Below, one piece after another: positions 41,900 through 51,030 of a stretch of DNA of 64,000 nt. Each line of letters begins with the position of its first letter. Positions within the stretch are counted from its first letter, which is position 1. Source of the stretch: CAZKAP01 sp964550895 (GTDB lineage: Bacteria > Bacteroidota > Bacteroidia > Flavobacteriales > Flavobacteriaceae); the NCBI GenBank assembly GCA_964550895.1, contig CAZKAP010000002.1, positions 1 through 64,000 of the forward strand, written 5' to 3'. The position numbers were made by a program, and so were the translations under genes. The notes under the pieces are model-generated. The model saw only the letters and a list, made by a program, of their open reading frames with translations. It did not search any database and had not been told where the DNA came from.

Positions 41900-42364
41900 A
41901 TGGCTTTTGGGCTACCCGTTTTAAATTTTCCCGCACTTTCCGTACCCCTCAAAATTATCCAAAAGAGGCCATACCTGTTCGATCCGGCTAGGAAAAAGCG
42001 GGTGCCTGCCTCACCGGAAGAATGGGTCCGCCAGCACTGCATTCAGTATCTGCTCAGTTTCAAGCATTTTCCCGTTCACCGCATACTGGTGGAGCGCGAG
42101 TTGGAGGTATTCGGGTTGCGAAAACGCTTCGACATACTGGTGGTGGATCGAAGCGGAAAGGGCCGGATGCTCGTGGAGTGCAAGGCCCCCGAAGTGACTG
42201 TAGCTCAGGGCGCTTTCGATCAGATCAGCCGCTACAACCTGGCCCTTGGATCGGAATACCTCTGGATAACCAACGGCCTGACCCACCATATGTTCCGGGT
42301 ACGACAGGCGGAAAATCGCTATGAGGCACTTCCCGATCTGCCGCAGTATGATCCTGAATTCTGA
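41900..42364 (+). CDS. Stand-alone HsdR N-terminal-like nuclease domain protein
   Basis: A 154-residue protein of the HSDR_N_2 kind, with TPEEW-like SPEEWVRQH near residue 37 and a PD-(D/E)XK-type core: Asp in RFDILVVD and the ECKAP motif near residue 95. It is only the nuclease module; no helicase, HsdM or HsdS gene is present, so it is not a restriction system here. A TTG at 41897 is an alternative start. It is followed after 6 bp by a glycosyltransferase gene, and the two may be co-transcribed. Function unknown, perhaps DNA processing. Confidence 0.82.
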   Translation: MAFGLPVLNFPALSVPLKIIQKRPYLFDPARKKRVPASPEEWVRQHCIQYLLSFKHFPVHRILVERELEVFGLRKRFDILVVDRSGKGRMLVECKAPEVTVAQGAFDQISRYNLALGSEYLWITNGLTHHMFRVRQAENRYEALPDLPQYDPEF

Positions 42365-42370
42365 GACCGT

Positions 42371-43375
42371 ATGGAACCGGATATAGCCGTTGTGATACTC
42401 AACTGGAACGGGCAGGATGTCCTGCCCCGTTTTCTTCCTTCGGTCTGTGAGCACTCTCAGGATTCACGGATCTACATGATCGACAATGCCTCCTCAGATC
42501 ATTCGGTCTCATGGGTTCGCAAGCATTACCCTCAGGTGACCATCATTGAATTGAAGGAAAATTACGGCTTCGCAGGAGGATATAATATGGGATTGCAACA
42601 GGTAAAGGAACCCGTATACGCCCTGATCAATTCCGATGTGGAAGTCACCAGGAACTGGTTGATTCCCTTCAGGGAGTACCTGGCTTCCCATCCGGATGTG
42701 GCGGTTTTACAGCCCAAGGTCCTCGATTACACCCACCGCGAACGATTCGAGTATGCCGGAGCTGCCGGAGGTTTTATGGATATGTTGGCCTATCCCTACT
42801 GCCGCGGGAGAATATTCCAGTCACTCGAGGAAGACAGGGGACAATACAACATTCCCTCGCCCGTACAATGGGCTACCGGAGCGTGCATGATCATACGGCG
42901 ATCGGCTTTCTGGTCCGTAGGAGGTTTCGACCCCGACTATTTCGCCCACCAGGAGGAAATCGACCTGTGCTGGAGGATCCGCAATCAGGGTCACGGGATT
43001 TACTACCTCGGCAAGAGCCGGGTGTATCACCTTGGAGGTGCGACGCTGGAACACGCCAACCCCCTTAAAACCTTTTTGAATTTCCGAAATTCCCTTTTCA
43101 ACCTGATCAAGAATGCCCCGGCCCGTGCTCTGTTCTACATCATTCCGTTGCGGTTGCTGCTGGATGGGGTCGCAGGAGTCTATTTTCTCCTTCAGAACAA
43201 GCCCGAGCACACCAGGGCAGTGATTCGTTCTCACCTGAGTTTTTACCGAAACTTCAGGAGAATGTTCGGGAAAAGGGTGCCCCCGGTCCAAAAAAAATAC
43301 TACCACAGCAAATCCATAGTGTACCTTCACTTCGTAAAAGGAATAAGGACCTTTAGTAGTTTGGGAAAAGATTAA
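42371..43375 (+). CDS. Family 2 glycosyltransferase
   Basis: A 334-residue GT-A enzyme. The opening VVILNWNG, the ENYGFAGGYNMG block, the metal-binding NSDVEVT and the acceptor region FFAHQEEIDLCWRIRNQGH are all typical of GT2 rhamnosyl- or similar transferases. A hydrophobic C-terminal segment (about 245-275) suggests membrane association. The role is cell-surface polysaccharide or lipid glycosylation; the sugar cannot be told. Confidence 0.9.
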   Translation: MEPDIAVVILNWNGQDVLPRFLPSVCEHSQDSRIYMIDNASSDHSVSWVRKHYPQVTIIELKENYGFAGGYNMGLQQVKEPVYALINSDVEVTRNWLIPFREYLASHPDVAVLQPKVLDYTHRERFEYAGAAGGFMDMLAYPYCRGRIFQSLEEDRGQYNIPSPVQWATGACMIIRRSAFWSVGGFDPDYFAHQEEIDLCWRIRNQGHGIYYLGKSRVYHLGGATLEHANPLKTFLNFRNSLFNLIKNAPARALFYIIPLRLLLDGVAGVYFLLQNKPEHTRAVIRSHLSFYRNFRRMFGKRVPPVQKKYYHSKSIVYLHFVKGIRTFSSLGKD

Positions 43376-43451
43376 CCCTTTTACTCATACGTTAAAAAGA
43401 CCGAATGCCATAATTTTAACTAAAATTTGTCTAATAAACACATCAACAGTT

Positions 43452-44318
43452 ATGAAAAAAATCATTTTGGGCATCGCTGGATTGGCCATACTCGCCACCT
43501 CGTGTGTTTCCCAGAAGAAATATGCGGACCTCGAGGCAAAGCATCAGGAGACCCAGGATCTGCTGAATTCCGCCACGGTAAAACTCAATAGTTGCCTGGA
43601 AGAGAACGCCAGTAACGCCAGTCGTGTCGAAACGCTCTTACAGCAGAATCAGTACCTTAAAGAATCCAATGAAGGCCTGTTGCAGAGCATGGACGGTCTG
43701 ACCACATTGAGTTCTAAAGGCGCCGAGAATCTGGAGAAATCACTTGAAAGTCTCAAGGAAAAAGACTTGACTATTAACAACTTACGGGACGCCATTACCC
43801 GTAGGGATTCCGTTAATCTGGCCCTGGTACAGAGCCTCAAGGGTGTTCTCGGAAACCTGGACGATGAGGATATCGAGATCAGCGTGGAAAAAGGCGTGGT
43901 TTTCGTATCCATATCGGACAAACTGCTCTTCCGAAGTGGCAGCTACACCATTACCTCACGTGCTAAGGAAGTTCTGGGCAAGGTGGCCAAAGTGGTCAAC
44001 AACAAGCCCGATTTCGAATTCATGGTCGAGGGCCACACCGATAATGTTCCCTACCGAAGCGGGCCACTGCTGGACAATTGGGATCTGAGCGTAAAACGCG
44101 CCACAGCCGTTGTACGGGTTCTGCAGAACGATTTCGGAGTGGATCCCAAGCGGATGACCGCCGCAGGCCGAAGCTACTATGTTCCTATGGTATCGAATTC
44201 CACCGCCGGCAACCGGGCGAAGAACCGGAGAACCCGAATCGTTGTGCTGCCCAAGCTGGATCAGTTCTACGACATGATAGAGGAAGGAATGAAGGATCCT
44301 GCCATTCAGGGCAGATAA
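43452..44318 (+). CDS. OmpA-family lipoprotein with coiled coil
   Basis: A 288-residue lipoprotein. The lipobox LATSC places the lipidated Cys at residue 18. A long coiled coil covers about 25-135. The OmpA peptidoglycan-binding domain (about 145-270) has VEGHTDNVPY, the LSVKRATAVV helix and the NRAKNRRTRIVV end, so the diaminopimelate-binding Asp and Arg are present. It ties the outer membrane to peptidoglycan. The upstream gap 43376-43451 is AT-rich and contains TAAAATTTG, one base longer than the -7 consensus. A strong terminator follows. Confidence 0.92.
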   Translation: MKKIILGIAGLAILATSCVSQKKYADLEAKHQETQDLLNSATVKLNSCLEENASNASRVETLLQQNQYLKESNEGLLQSMDGLTTLSSKGAENLEKSLESLKEKDLTINNLRDAITRRDSVNLALVQSLKGVLGNLDDEDIEISVEKGVVFVSISDKLLFRSGSYTITSRAKEVLGKVAKVVNNKPDFEFMVEGHTDNVPYRSGPLLDNWDLSVKRATAVVRVLQNDFGVDPKRMTAAGRSYYVPMVSNSTAGNRAKNRRTRIVVLPKLDQFYDMIEEGMKDPAIQGR

Positions 44319-44334
44319 CTCTACCATTCATCCG

Positions 44335-44376
44335 AAAAAAAAAGCCCGCTGGCAGTTACCGGCGGGCTTTTTTTTG
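44335..44376. terminator. Bidirectional intrinsic terminator
   Basis: A G+C-rich hairpin, AGCCCGCTGG (44343-44352), loop CAGTTA, CCGGCGGGCT (44359-44368), pairs at all ten positions counting one G-T wobble. An A-run precedes it (44335-44343) and a T-run follows (44368-44376), so it works for both strands. It lies between the convergent ompA-like and yciO-like genes, 1 bp from the stop of the latter. Confidence 0.93.
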
Positions 44377-44377
44377 A

Positions 44378-45001
44378 TTACAGTATGCTCTCCAGGTCTC
44401 CCTTTCCCTCCCTGAGGATGAACCACTCATCATTCTGGTGCTCGATTACCGTGGAGGCAACGTTTCCCCCGTAACCGGAATCGATGACGGCATCTACCTT
44501 TCCCTCCCATTTTTCGAATATATGGGCCGGGTCCGTGGTGTATTCCAGCAATTCGTCCTCATCCCGAATGGAAGTGGAAACGATGGGAGAGCCCAGTTGC
44601 TCGACCAGCAAGCGGGGAATGGGATGATCAGGTATGCGGATACCCACGGTTTTGCGATGCCTGAAACTCCTGGGTAATTTGTTGCTGCCGGGTAAAATAA
44701 TGGTATACGGTCCGGGAAATGCCCGTTTCAACACCTTAAAGGTGGGAGTATCGATCTGGCTGGCGTAGTCGGAAAGGTTTTTCAGATCGCTGCAGATAAT
44801 GGACCAGGAAGTTTTGATGGGCTTGATTCCCTTGAGTCGCGCCAATTTCTCCAGCGCCTTGTTACTGTGTATGCTGCAACCCAGACCGTACACGGTATCG
44901 GTGGGGTAAATCAGCAGGCCGTCGTCTTTAAGAATCCGGACCGCACGGCCGATTTTACGGGAATCGATGTTCTCACTGTCTATCTGTATCAATTCGGCCA
45001 T
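44378..45001 (-). CDS. L-threonylcarbamoyladenylate synthase-like protein (Sua5/YciO/YrdC)
   Basis: A 207-residue YrdC-fold protein. IYPTDTVYGLG near residue 33 and the KRAFPGPYTIILPG block are diagnostic; VGIRIPDHP and SPIVSTSI follow. The YrdC and TsaC members make threonylcarbamoyl-AMP for the t6A modification of tRNA. The spacing is closer to the YciO branch, whose exact role is less sure. ATG 45001 is preferred over 45007 two codons upstream. Confidence 0.88.
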   Translation of the reverse strand: MAELIQIDSENIDSRKIGRAVRILKDDGLLIYPTDTVYGLGCSIHSNKALEKLARLKGIKPIKTSWSIICSDLKNLSDYASQIDTPTFKVLKRAFPGPYTIILPGSNKLPRSFRHRKTVGIRIPDHPIPRLLVEQLGSPIVSTSIRDEDELLEYTTDPAHIFEKWEGKVDAVIDSGYGGNVASTVIEHQNDEWFILREGKGDLESIL

Positions 45002-45062
45002 GATCATAGGGCTTGGCGGTTAGGAGCCGCAAGTTACGACACGACCCGTAGAACTTTCTGAC

Positions 45063-45093
45063 ATTCGTTATGAATATTGACACTTAAACGAAT
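45063..45093. promoter_or_regulatory. Inverted repeat upstream of the histidine kinase gene
   Basis: ATTCGTT (45063-45069) and AACGAAT (45087-45093) are perfect 7-bp arms, 17 bp apart, in the gap between two divergent genes. With such a long loop it is more like a protein-binding site than a terminator. No protein can be named. Confidence 0.3.
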
Positions 45094-45194
45094 ACTCTAG
45101 GAAAATATATTCGATAAAGGACACCATGTTTCCGATATTCTGAACACGAATGATCGGTTGCATGCGTTTTTACCAATGTACGACTCATTTTTTT

Positions 45195-46445
45195 ATGATT
45201 TCAGCCTTCAGGACATATATCAATACCATCAAGGGTCGACTGGTGATCACTCACCTGGGCATTGCCTGTCTGATGACTCCGGTTTTGATTTATTCCTACT
45301 CCTCAGCCCGAAAACTGACCAATGCCCGTGAGATCAGAGAGAAGCTCACCCATTTCAACATTAACCGACTCAAATCCAGCGAGCACTTCGCACTGATGCT
45401 GGACTACGATATCAAGACCGATTCCTTTCACCTTGGCCTCGAAACGGTCAATTACAAGAGATACAGCGCATACCTGACCCGGACCCGGAAGATTTTGGAT
45501 GGCCTGAAGGAGGATGGCGAATCCTTCAATAACGAGGTATTCAGTCGCAGGCTGATCCGCACCTCAGATTTTTTGGAACAGGTGGACGACCACGTTCGAG
45601 AGGTTATTGAACTCAAGAGAACAAGGGGCTTTAAAGACTACGGTTATGTGGGTGATATGCGCGATCACGTTCACAGGTTGGAGGGAAGAGAAGATTCCGG
45701 TCTGAAGGCACACGAAATACTGTCACTGAGAAGAAGAGAGAAGGATTTTTTCCTGCGCAGTGACCCCAAATACGTGAGGTTACTGAATCAGGAAAGTGAA
45801 CTTTACCTGAACCGCCTGAAACCGGATACCCTTTTTTTGAGCACCCGACAGGAACTCCTCGCGTATCGGGTACTATTTAATGAGATCGTCCGGATTGACG
45901 AGCAGATAGGGAATACCAATTCAGGGCTCATACGCGATATTTACGACGCCTCCCTGGCGCTGGAAAAGGAGTATACCTCCCTGTTCGGACTGATCAACAC
46001 CCACGCCAATCTGCTTTCCGAACGCATACGGGTCTATCTAACCATTTTCTTCGCCTTCACTCTGATCACTGCCGGTATACTGGCCTACTACATCTCGGGG
46101 AAGATTTCCCGTCCGATTCAAGCCATGGTTCGAAACATGGTACATCAACAGACCTCGGAATTCGATACCGATAGGAATGAACAGATCACAACCAGTCTCA
46201 GGGAATTACATATCCTCTCGTCCGCTTACCGGGATCTGATCGATCAGCTTCGGGAGCAATTCGGCAGCCTGCAGACCAAGAATATACAGCTCAACGCCTT
46301 AAACGACCAGCTCAAGAAGTCTGAAAGGGAACTCAAGGAGGCTTCAGAGGTCAAGGATAAGTTCTTCTCCATCATATCGCACGACCTGAGGGGCCACAGC
46401 GGCAACATTGGCTCACTCTCGGCTATACTGGCCAATGAAGAATAG
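45195..46445 (+). pseudogene. Sensor histidine kinase, N-terminal part, ended by an in-frame TAG
   Basis: This 416-residue frame carries a transmembrane segment (about 13-36), an extracytoplasmic helical sensor region, a second transmembrane segment (about 283-303), HAMP (GKISRPIQAM), a coiled coil and the phospho-acceptor helix with the H-box IISHDLRGH. It stops at TAG 46443-46445, inside the dimerisation domain. The very next codons, in the same frame, continue the kinase (EISPEQKTLM...), and the ATPase domain follows. A nonsense mutation, sequencing error or TAG readthrough would each explain this. ATG 45195 is taken as start; an earlier ATG at 45150 is possible. Confidence 0.8.
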
Positions 46446-47060
46446 GAAATTTCACCCGAGCAGAAGACCCTGATGATACGTCATATTCGGGATACCTCTC
46501 AAAATTTGAACATGCTACTGGAAAACCTGCTCAACTGGGCCCGCAGCCAGATGAGCAACCATCAGGTGGTCAAGAAGTCTTTTGACCTGATTGAGGTCAT
46601 TGACAAGAACCTGACCCTGTACAGGGAGACCGCGGAACAGAAAGGCATATTCTTTGAATTTAATACCCGCGAAGTCCCCAGCGTTTACGCCGACAGGGAT
46701 ATGGTCGATTTCGCCATCCGAAACCTGATCTCCAATTCCATCAAGTTCTCCAGAAAGGGAGACCGCATCTCCGTGGAACTAATGTCCATACAGGAGTCGG
46801 TACAGGTCAAGATCACCGATACGGGTATAGGAATGACCCCCGAACAGGTTCGGGCCCTGGAAAACCGGCAGGGGGAGAGCATATCACGCAGTGGAACCGA
46901 AAAGGAAAAGGGTACGGGTCTGGGTTTTGCAACGACCCAGGATTTCATCAGGAAGAATGGAGGGCGGATTAAGGTGTATTCCGAAGTAAACAAGGGCAGT
47001 ACGTTCGTATTTACCGTTCCCACCAGCCTGACGCGCGAAAGCATATTAAATATCAAGTAA
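46446..47060 (+). pseudogene. Sensor histidine kinase, C-terminal part (HATPase domain)
   Basis: Directly after TAG 46443-46445 the frame continues to 47060. It holds the second half of the dimerisation helix pair (LLENLLNWARSQ), then the HATPase_c domain: N-box NLISNSIKFS, G1 ITDTGIGM and G2 GTGLGFA. The ATP site looks intact. If it were translated alone it could begin at ATG 46473 and would lack the H-box and the membrane part, so on its own it cannot be a working sensor. Convergent with the helicase gene, 19 bp between stops. Confidence 0.8.
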
Positions 47061-47079
47061 CACTCAGCCGCCGTATTGC

Positions 47080-49443
47080 TCAGGAATCTTCCTTGAGTTC
47101 CAGTCGGGCAAAGCGCAACAGGAGTTTCTTGACCTCCCCGCTCTGAAAGCGTATTTCGGCCTTTTTATCCGATCCGGAGCCTTCGAGTTGCAATACCTGT
47201 CCCTCCCCGAAACGTTCGTGGATCACCCAGTCGCCTTCATTCAATTTAATCGTAGTCCCCTGACGCCTGTCTGCGGTCTGGGTGGTTACCGGTTTGATCT
47301 TTCGGAGTTTGCGCAATTGTTTGTCCGATGGTCTATGAACCGCGGGAGGTGTGCCGTTTACCGGTTTTTGTTGTCTCAGCCTGCTCTTGTCCACCTCACC
47401 AAACAGATCTGCCGAAAGCAAGGACTTATAACGATAGCCGTCGTTGAGGGGGGTCATAAAATCCAGGTACTTCTCCTCGATCTCGTGTATAAAACGACTG
47501 GGTTCCGCGTCGATAAGTTTCCCCCAGCGATAACGGGTCTGCGCAAACGTGATATACGCCTGTTTCTCCGCTCGGGTCAGCGCCACATAAAAGAGTCTGC
47601 GCTCCTCTTCGAGTTCACTTCGGGTATTCAGGCTCAGCGCCGAAGGGAACAGATCCTCCTCCAATCCGACGATATAAACGTAAGGAAACTCCAGCCCCTT
47701 GGCCAGGTGAACCGTCATCAGGGCCACGTGGTCCGTCTGTCCTTTATCGGTATCCTGGTCAGTGGCCAGGGCCACATCCTCGAGGAATTCCTCCAGGGTA
47801 GGCTTCCTTTGCAGACCAGGCTCTTCAGGAGCGTCCGTGGGGGCCTCCTCGCGGGTGTTTTCGTCGACGAAGTCCCTTATGCCGTTTAGGAGTTCTTCTA
47901 TGTTCTCCATGCGCCCTATGCCTTCCGGGGTGCCGTCTTTACGGAATTCCCTTAACAGCCCAGATTTCTTACTCACCTCCGTGGCGAGTTCGAAGGCATC
48001 CAAACCCTCTTTGAGCACCTGAAAACTCTCCATCATGGTCACGAAGTCGGACAATTTCCTCCGCGTACCCCCGTGAAGCCCCAGATGATCCCTCTCAAGG
48101 TCTTTCATGAGACTGAAAATGGATTTTTCAGATTTGCTTGCGGCTACTCTAAGCTTATCCAAGGTAGTCTGCCCGATACCCCGGGCCGGAAAATTGATGA
48201 TACGAACCAGGGCCTCTTCATCATCAGGATTGATAATCAGCCTCAAGTAGGCGAGCACATCCTTGATTTCCTTCCGCTGATAAAAGGAGAGGCCGACATA
48301 AATCTTATAGGGAATATCCTTTTTCCTCAGGGCATCCTCAATCGCGCGCGACTGGGAATTGGTTCGGTACAGTACGGCAAAATCACGTGCCCTCCTCTGA
48401 AACTGCATCTGATTTTCGAATACCGACCGCGCTACGAAACGCCCTTCTTCTGCATCGGTTGGGGCCTTGTGGACCTTAATGCGATCGCCCTCTTCGTTGT
48501 CCGTCCATACCACCTTCTCGAGCTGCTGCTTGTTCTTTGAAATGATGGAGTTGGCCGCCTCCACAATGTTCCGGGTAGACCGGTAGTTCTGTTCGAGCCG
48601 GTAGACGGCTGCATTGTCGTAATCCTTTTGGAAGTTAAGAATATTGGAAATGTTGGCTCCCCGGAAGGAATATATGCTCTGGGCGTCGTCCCCGACCACG
48701 CAGATATTCTCATAGCGGTCGGCCAGGGCACGAACAATCAAATACTGGGAATGGTTGGTGTCCTGGTACTCGTCAACCAGTATGTATCGGAATCGATCCT
48801 GGTACTTCATCAGGACCTCGGGGAATCGGCTCAGCAACTCATTGGTGCGTAGCAGGAGATCGTCGAAATCCATGGCTCCCGCCTTGAAGCAGCGGTCTAC
48901 ATATTGCTGGTAAATCTCACCCATACGCGGGTTCTTTCGCGCCGCATCCGCTTCCATGAGTTCGGGATTATCGTAGTACGCCTTGACCGTGATCAGGCTG
49001 TTCTTAAAGGATGAGATGCGGGACTGAATTTGCTTGTACTTATACACATCCTTATCCAGACCCATCTCCTTAATGATGGCACTAATCAGTCGTTGCGAGT
49101 CCTGGGTGTCGTAAATGGTAAAATTCGAAGGAAAGCCCAAGCGGTGCCCGTCTATGCGAAGCAGGCGGGCAAAAACCGAGTGAAATGTGCCCATCCAGAG
49201 GTTCCGGGCCTCCGAATTGCCCACCATATGGGCGATGCGTTGCTTCATCTCACGGGCGGCCTTGTTGGTAAAAGTCAGGGCCAGGATGTTGAAAGGGTCA
49301 ACCCCCTGCCCCATCAAATGGGCAATGCGGTAGGTCAATACCCGAGTCTTACCGGATCCCGCTCCGGCTATGACCATCAGCGGGCCTTCCTTGTGAAGAA
49401 CGGCAGCTCTCTGCGCCTCGTTTAAGTCGTTCAGAAAAGACAT
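47080..49443 (-). CDS. UvrD/PcrA-type superfamily 1 DNA helicase
   Basis: A 787-residue 3'-5' helicase for repair and replication restart. Motif I GAGSGKTR, motif II VDEYQDTN, motif III GDDAQSIYSFRGA, motif IV LEQNYRST, motif V VHLAKGLEF and motif VI VALTRAE are all intact. The C-terminus has the small beta-barrel (GDWVIHERFGEGQVL) seen in PcrA, which binds RNA polymerase. The true start is ATG 49443 (MSFLNDLNEAQ); the upstream ATG 49518 adds 25 residues that do not match the family. Confidence 0.94.
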   Translation of the reverse strand: MSFLNDLNEAQRAAVLHKEGPLMVIAGAGSGKTRVLTYRIAHLMGQGVDPFNILALTFTNKAAREMKQRIAHMVGNSEARNLWMGTFHSVFARLLRIDGHRLGFPSNFTIYDTQDSQRLISAIIKEMGLDKDVYKYKQIQSRISSFKNSLITVKAYYDNPELMEADAARKNPRMGEIYQQYVDRCFKAGAMDFDDLLLRTNELLSRFPEVLMKYQDRFRYILVDEYQDTNHSQYLIVRALADRYENICVVGDDAQSIYSFRGANISNILNFQKDYDNAAVYRLEQNYRSTRNIVEAANSIISKNKQQLEKVVWTDNEEGDRIKVHKAPTDAEEGRFVARSVFENQMQFQRRARDFAVLYRTNSQSRAIEDALRKKDIPYKIYVGLSFYQRKEIKDVLAYLRLIINPDDEEALVRIINFPARGIGQTTLDKLRVAASKSEKSIFSLMKDLERDHLGLHGGTRRKLSDFVTMMESFQVLKEGLDAFELATEVSKKSGLLREFRKDGTPEGIGRMENIEELLNGIRDFVDENTREEAPTDAPEEPGLQRKPTLEEFLEDVALATDQDTDKGQTDHVALMTVHLAKGLEFPYVYIVGLEEDLFPSALSLNTRSELEEERRLFYVALTRAEKQAYITFAQTRYRWGKLIDAEPSRFIHEIEEKYLDFMTPLNDGYRYKSLLSADLFGEVDKSRLRQQKPVNGTPPAVHRPSDKQLRKLRKIKPVTTQTADRRQGTTIKLNEGDWVIHERFGEGQVLQLEGSGSDKKAEIRFQSGEVKKLLLRFARLELKEDS

Positions 49444-49578
49444 ATACCCACTCGAATAAACCTCGAAATTAGCTAATTTACAACTGCTCAGGGTTGATGC
49501 CACCGGATAGTTTTTCACATCCCTTCGCCGACTAGGGGAATATATTTTTTAACTTCTCGAACACAAACCCAAAAACCG

Positions 49579-50886
49579 ATGAAACATTACATATTTACCC
49601 CCTTCAGCCTTAGGGCGTTGTTTGCCGGGTTCCTGTTTTTGCCGTTTTTCCTCAGTGGGCAGGAAATTCTGATTATACCCGTTAAGGAAATAGAAGCTCA
49701 GTTCAAAGAGGTGGTGGAGTGGAGGCATCATTTCCACCAGAATCCGGAGCTGAGTAACCGGGAGTTTGAGACTGGCAAGCGCATAGCGAAGGAACTCAAA
49801 GCTATGGGGCTCGAGGTGGAAACGGGTGTGGCCCACACCGGTGTCGTGGCCGTTCTCCGGGGTGGGCTTCCGGGTAAGGTCGTTGCCTTACGGGCCGACA
49901 TCGATGCATTACCGGTTACCGAACGTTCCGATCTTCCCTATAAATCTAACGTAAAGACCATGTACGGCGGACAGGAAGTCGGGGTTATGCATGCCTGTGG
50001 TCACGACACACACACGGCCATTTTGCTGGGTACAGCCAAACTGCTGAGCCGGCACCGGGAGAAAATCCAGGGCACGATTAAGTTTATTTTCCAGCCTGCC
50101 GAAGAAGGACCGCCTGAGGGGGAAGAAGGAGGGGCGTTGCTCATGGTTAAGGAAGGCGTCTTAAAAAACCCGGATGTCGACGCCATTTTCGGGTTACATA
50201 TCAAGTCCACAATACCTGTTGGAAAAATCGGGTATAAGAGCGGTGGGGTCATGGCGGCGGCACAGACCTTTACCATCAGGGTTATGGGAAAACAGAGTCA
50301 TGGGGCCTACCCCTGGAACGGAGTGGACCCTATACTCATCAGCGCCAAGATTATCGATGGTCTACAGACCCTGGTGAGCCGCGAAGCCCAACTGACTCAG
50401 GAGGCCGCGGTGGTAAGTGTGGGAAGGATACAATCGGGGCAGCGTTTTAATATCATTCCGGAATCGGCCGAAATGCAGGGTACCATCCGGACCCTGGACT
50501 ACGATATGAAGGAGGAGATCAACCGTAGAATGCGGGAAATGGTCCCGGCAATCGCAAAATCGTATGGGGGAGAGGCCAAGGTGCAGATTAGGGACATGAC
50601 GGATATCACCTACAATCATCCGGAACTGGTCGAGCAGATGCTCCCCTCCCTGAAGAAGGCGGCCGGAGAGGGGAACGTCTTTTTCCGCAAGGCGGTGACT
50701 GGGGCGGAAGATTTTTCATACTTCTCCAGGGAGGTACCCGGTTTTTATTTCTTCCTCGGAGGAATGAACCCGGAGAACTCCGATCCGTTCGAACACCACA
50801 CCCCGGACTTCACCGTGGAGGACGAAGGTATGCTGCTCGGACTGAAGGCCATGACGCAGCTCGCCCTGGATTACCTCAACCGCTAA
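49579..50886 (+). CDS. Exported M20-family amidohydrolase
   Basis: A 435-residue protein with a signal peptide (about 1-27, ending FLSGQ). The M20D features are present: ALRADIDALPV, the metal motif HACGHDTHTA, the EEGPPEGEEGG turn and GAEDFSYF near the end. The family hydrolyses N-acyl amino acids or hippurate; being exported, it acts in the periplasm. It diverges from the helicase gene (135 bp) and is followed by a 144-bp gap. Confidence 0.9.
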   Translation: MKHYIFTPFSLRALFAGFLFLPFFLSGQEILIIPVKEIEAQFKEVVEWRHHFHQNPELSNREFETGKRIAKELKAMGLEVETGVAHTGVVAVLRGGLPGKVVALRADIDALPVTERSDLPYKSNVKTMYGGQEVGVMHACGHDTHTAILLGTAKLLSRHREKIQGTIKFIFQPAEEGPPEGEEGGALLMVKEGVLKNPDVDAIFGLHIKSTIPVGKIGYKSGGVMAAAQTFTIRVMGKQSHGAYPWNGVDPILISAKIIDGLQTLVSREAQLTQEAAVVSVGRIQSGQRFNIIPESAEMQGTIRTLDYDMKEEINRRMREMVPAIAKSYGGEAKVQIRDMTDITYNHPELVEQMLPSLKKAAGEGNVFFRKAVTGAEDFSYFSREVPGFYFFLGGMNPENSDPFEHHTPDFTVEDEGMLLGLKAMTQLALDYLNR

Positions 50887-51030
50887 GATGTCAATAAAAT
50901 CTTAAGGTAGGGAACCCGGGTTGGGGCTGTGCCAAAAAGAAAGTACTTTCGGAATCGTAAACTCAAATAGCGCCCGGGGATGTCAGATATTTGAATTTTG
51001 GGCGTTACAGGATTAACTAATGACTGTTCC

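Noticed and set aside
41900..42364. Type I restriction system
   Set aside because: Only an HsdR_N-like nuclease module is present; no helicase, modification or specificity gene.
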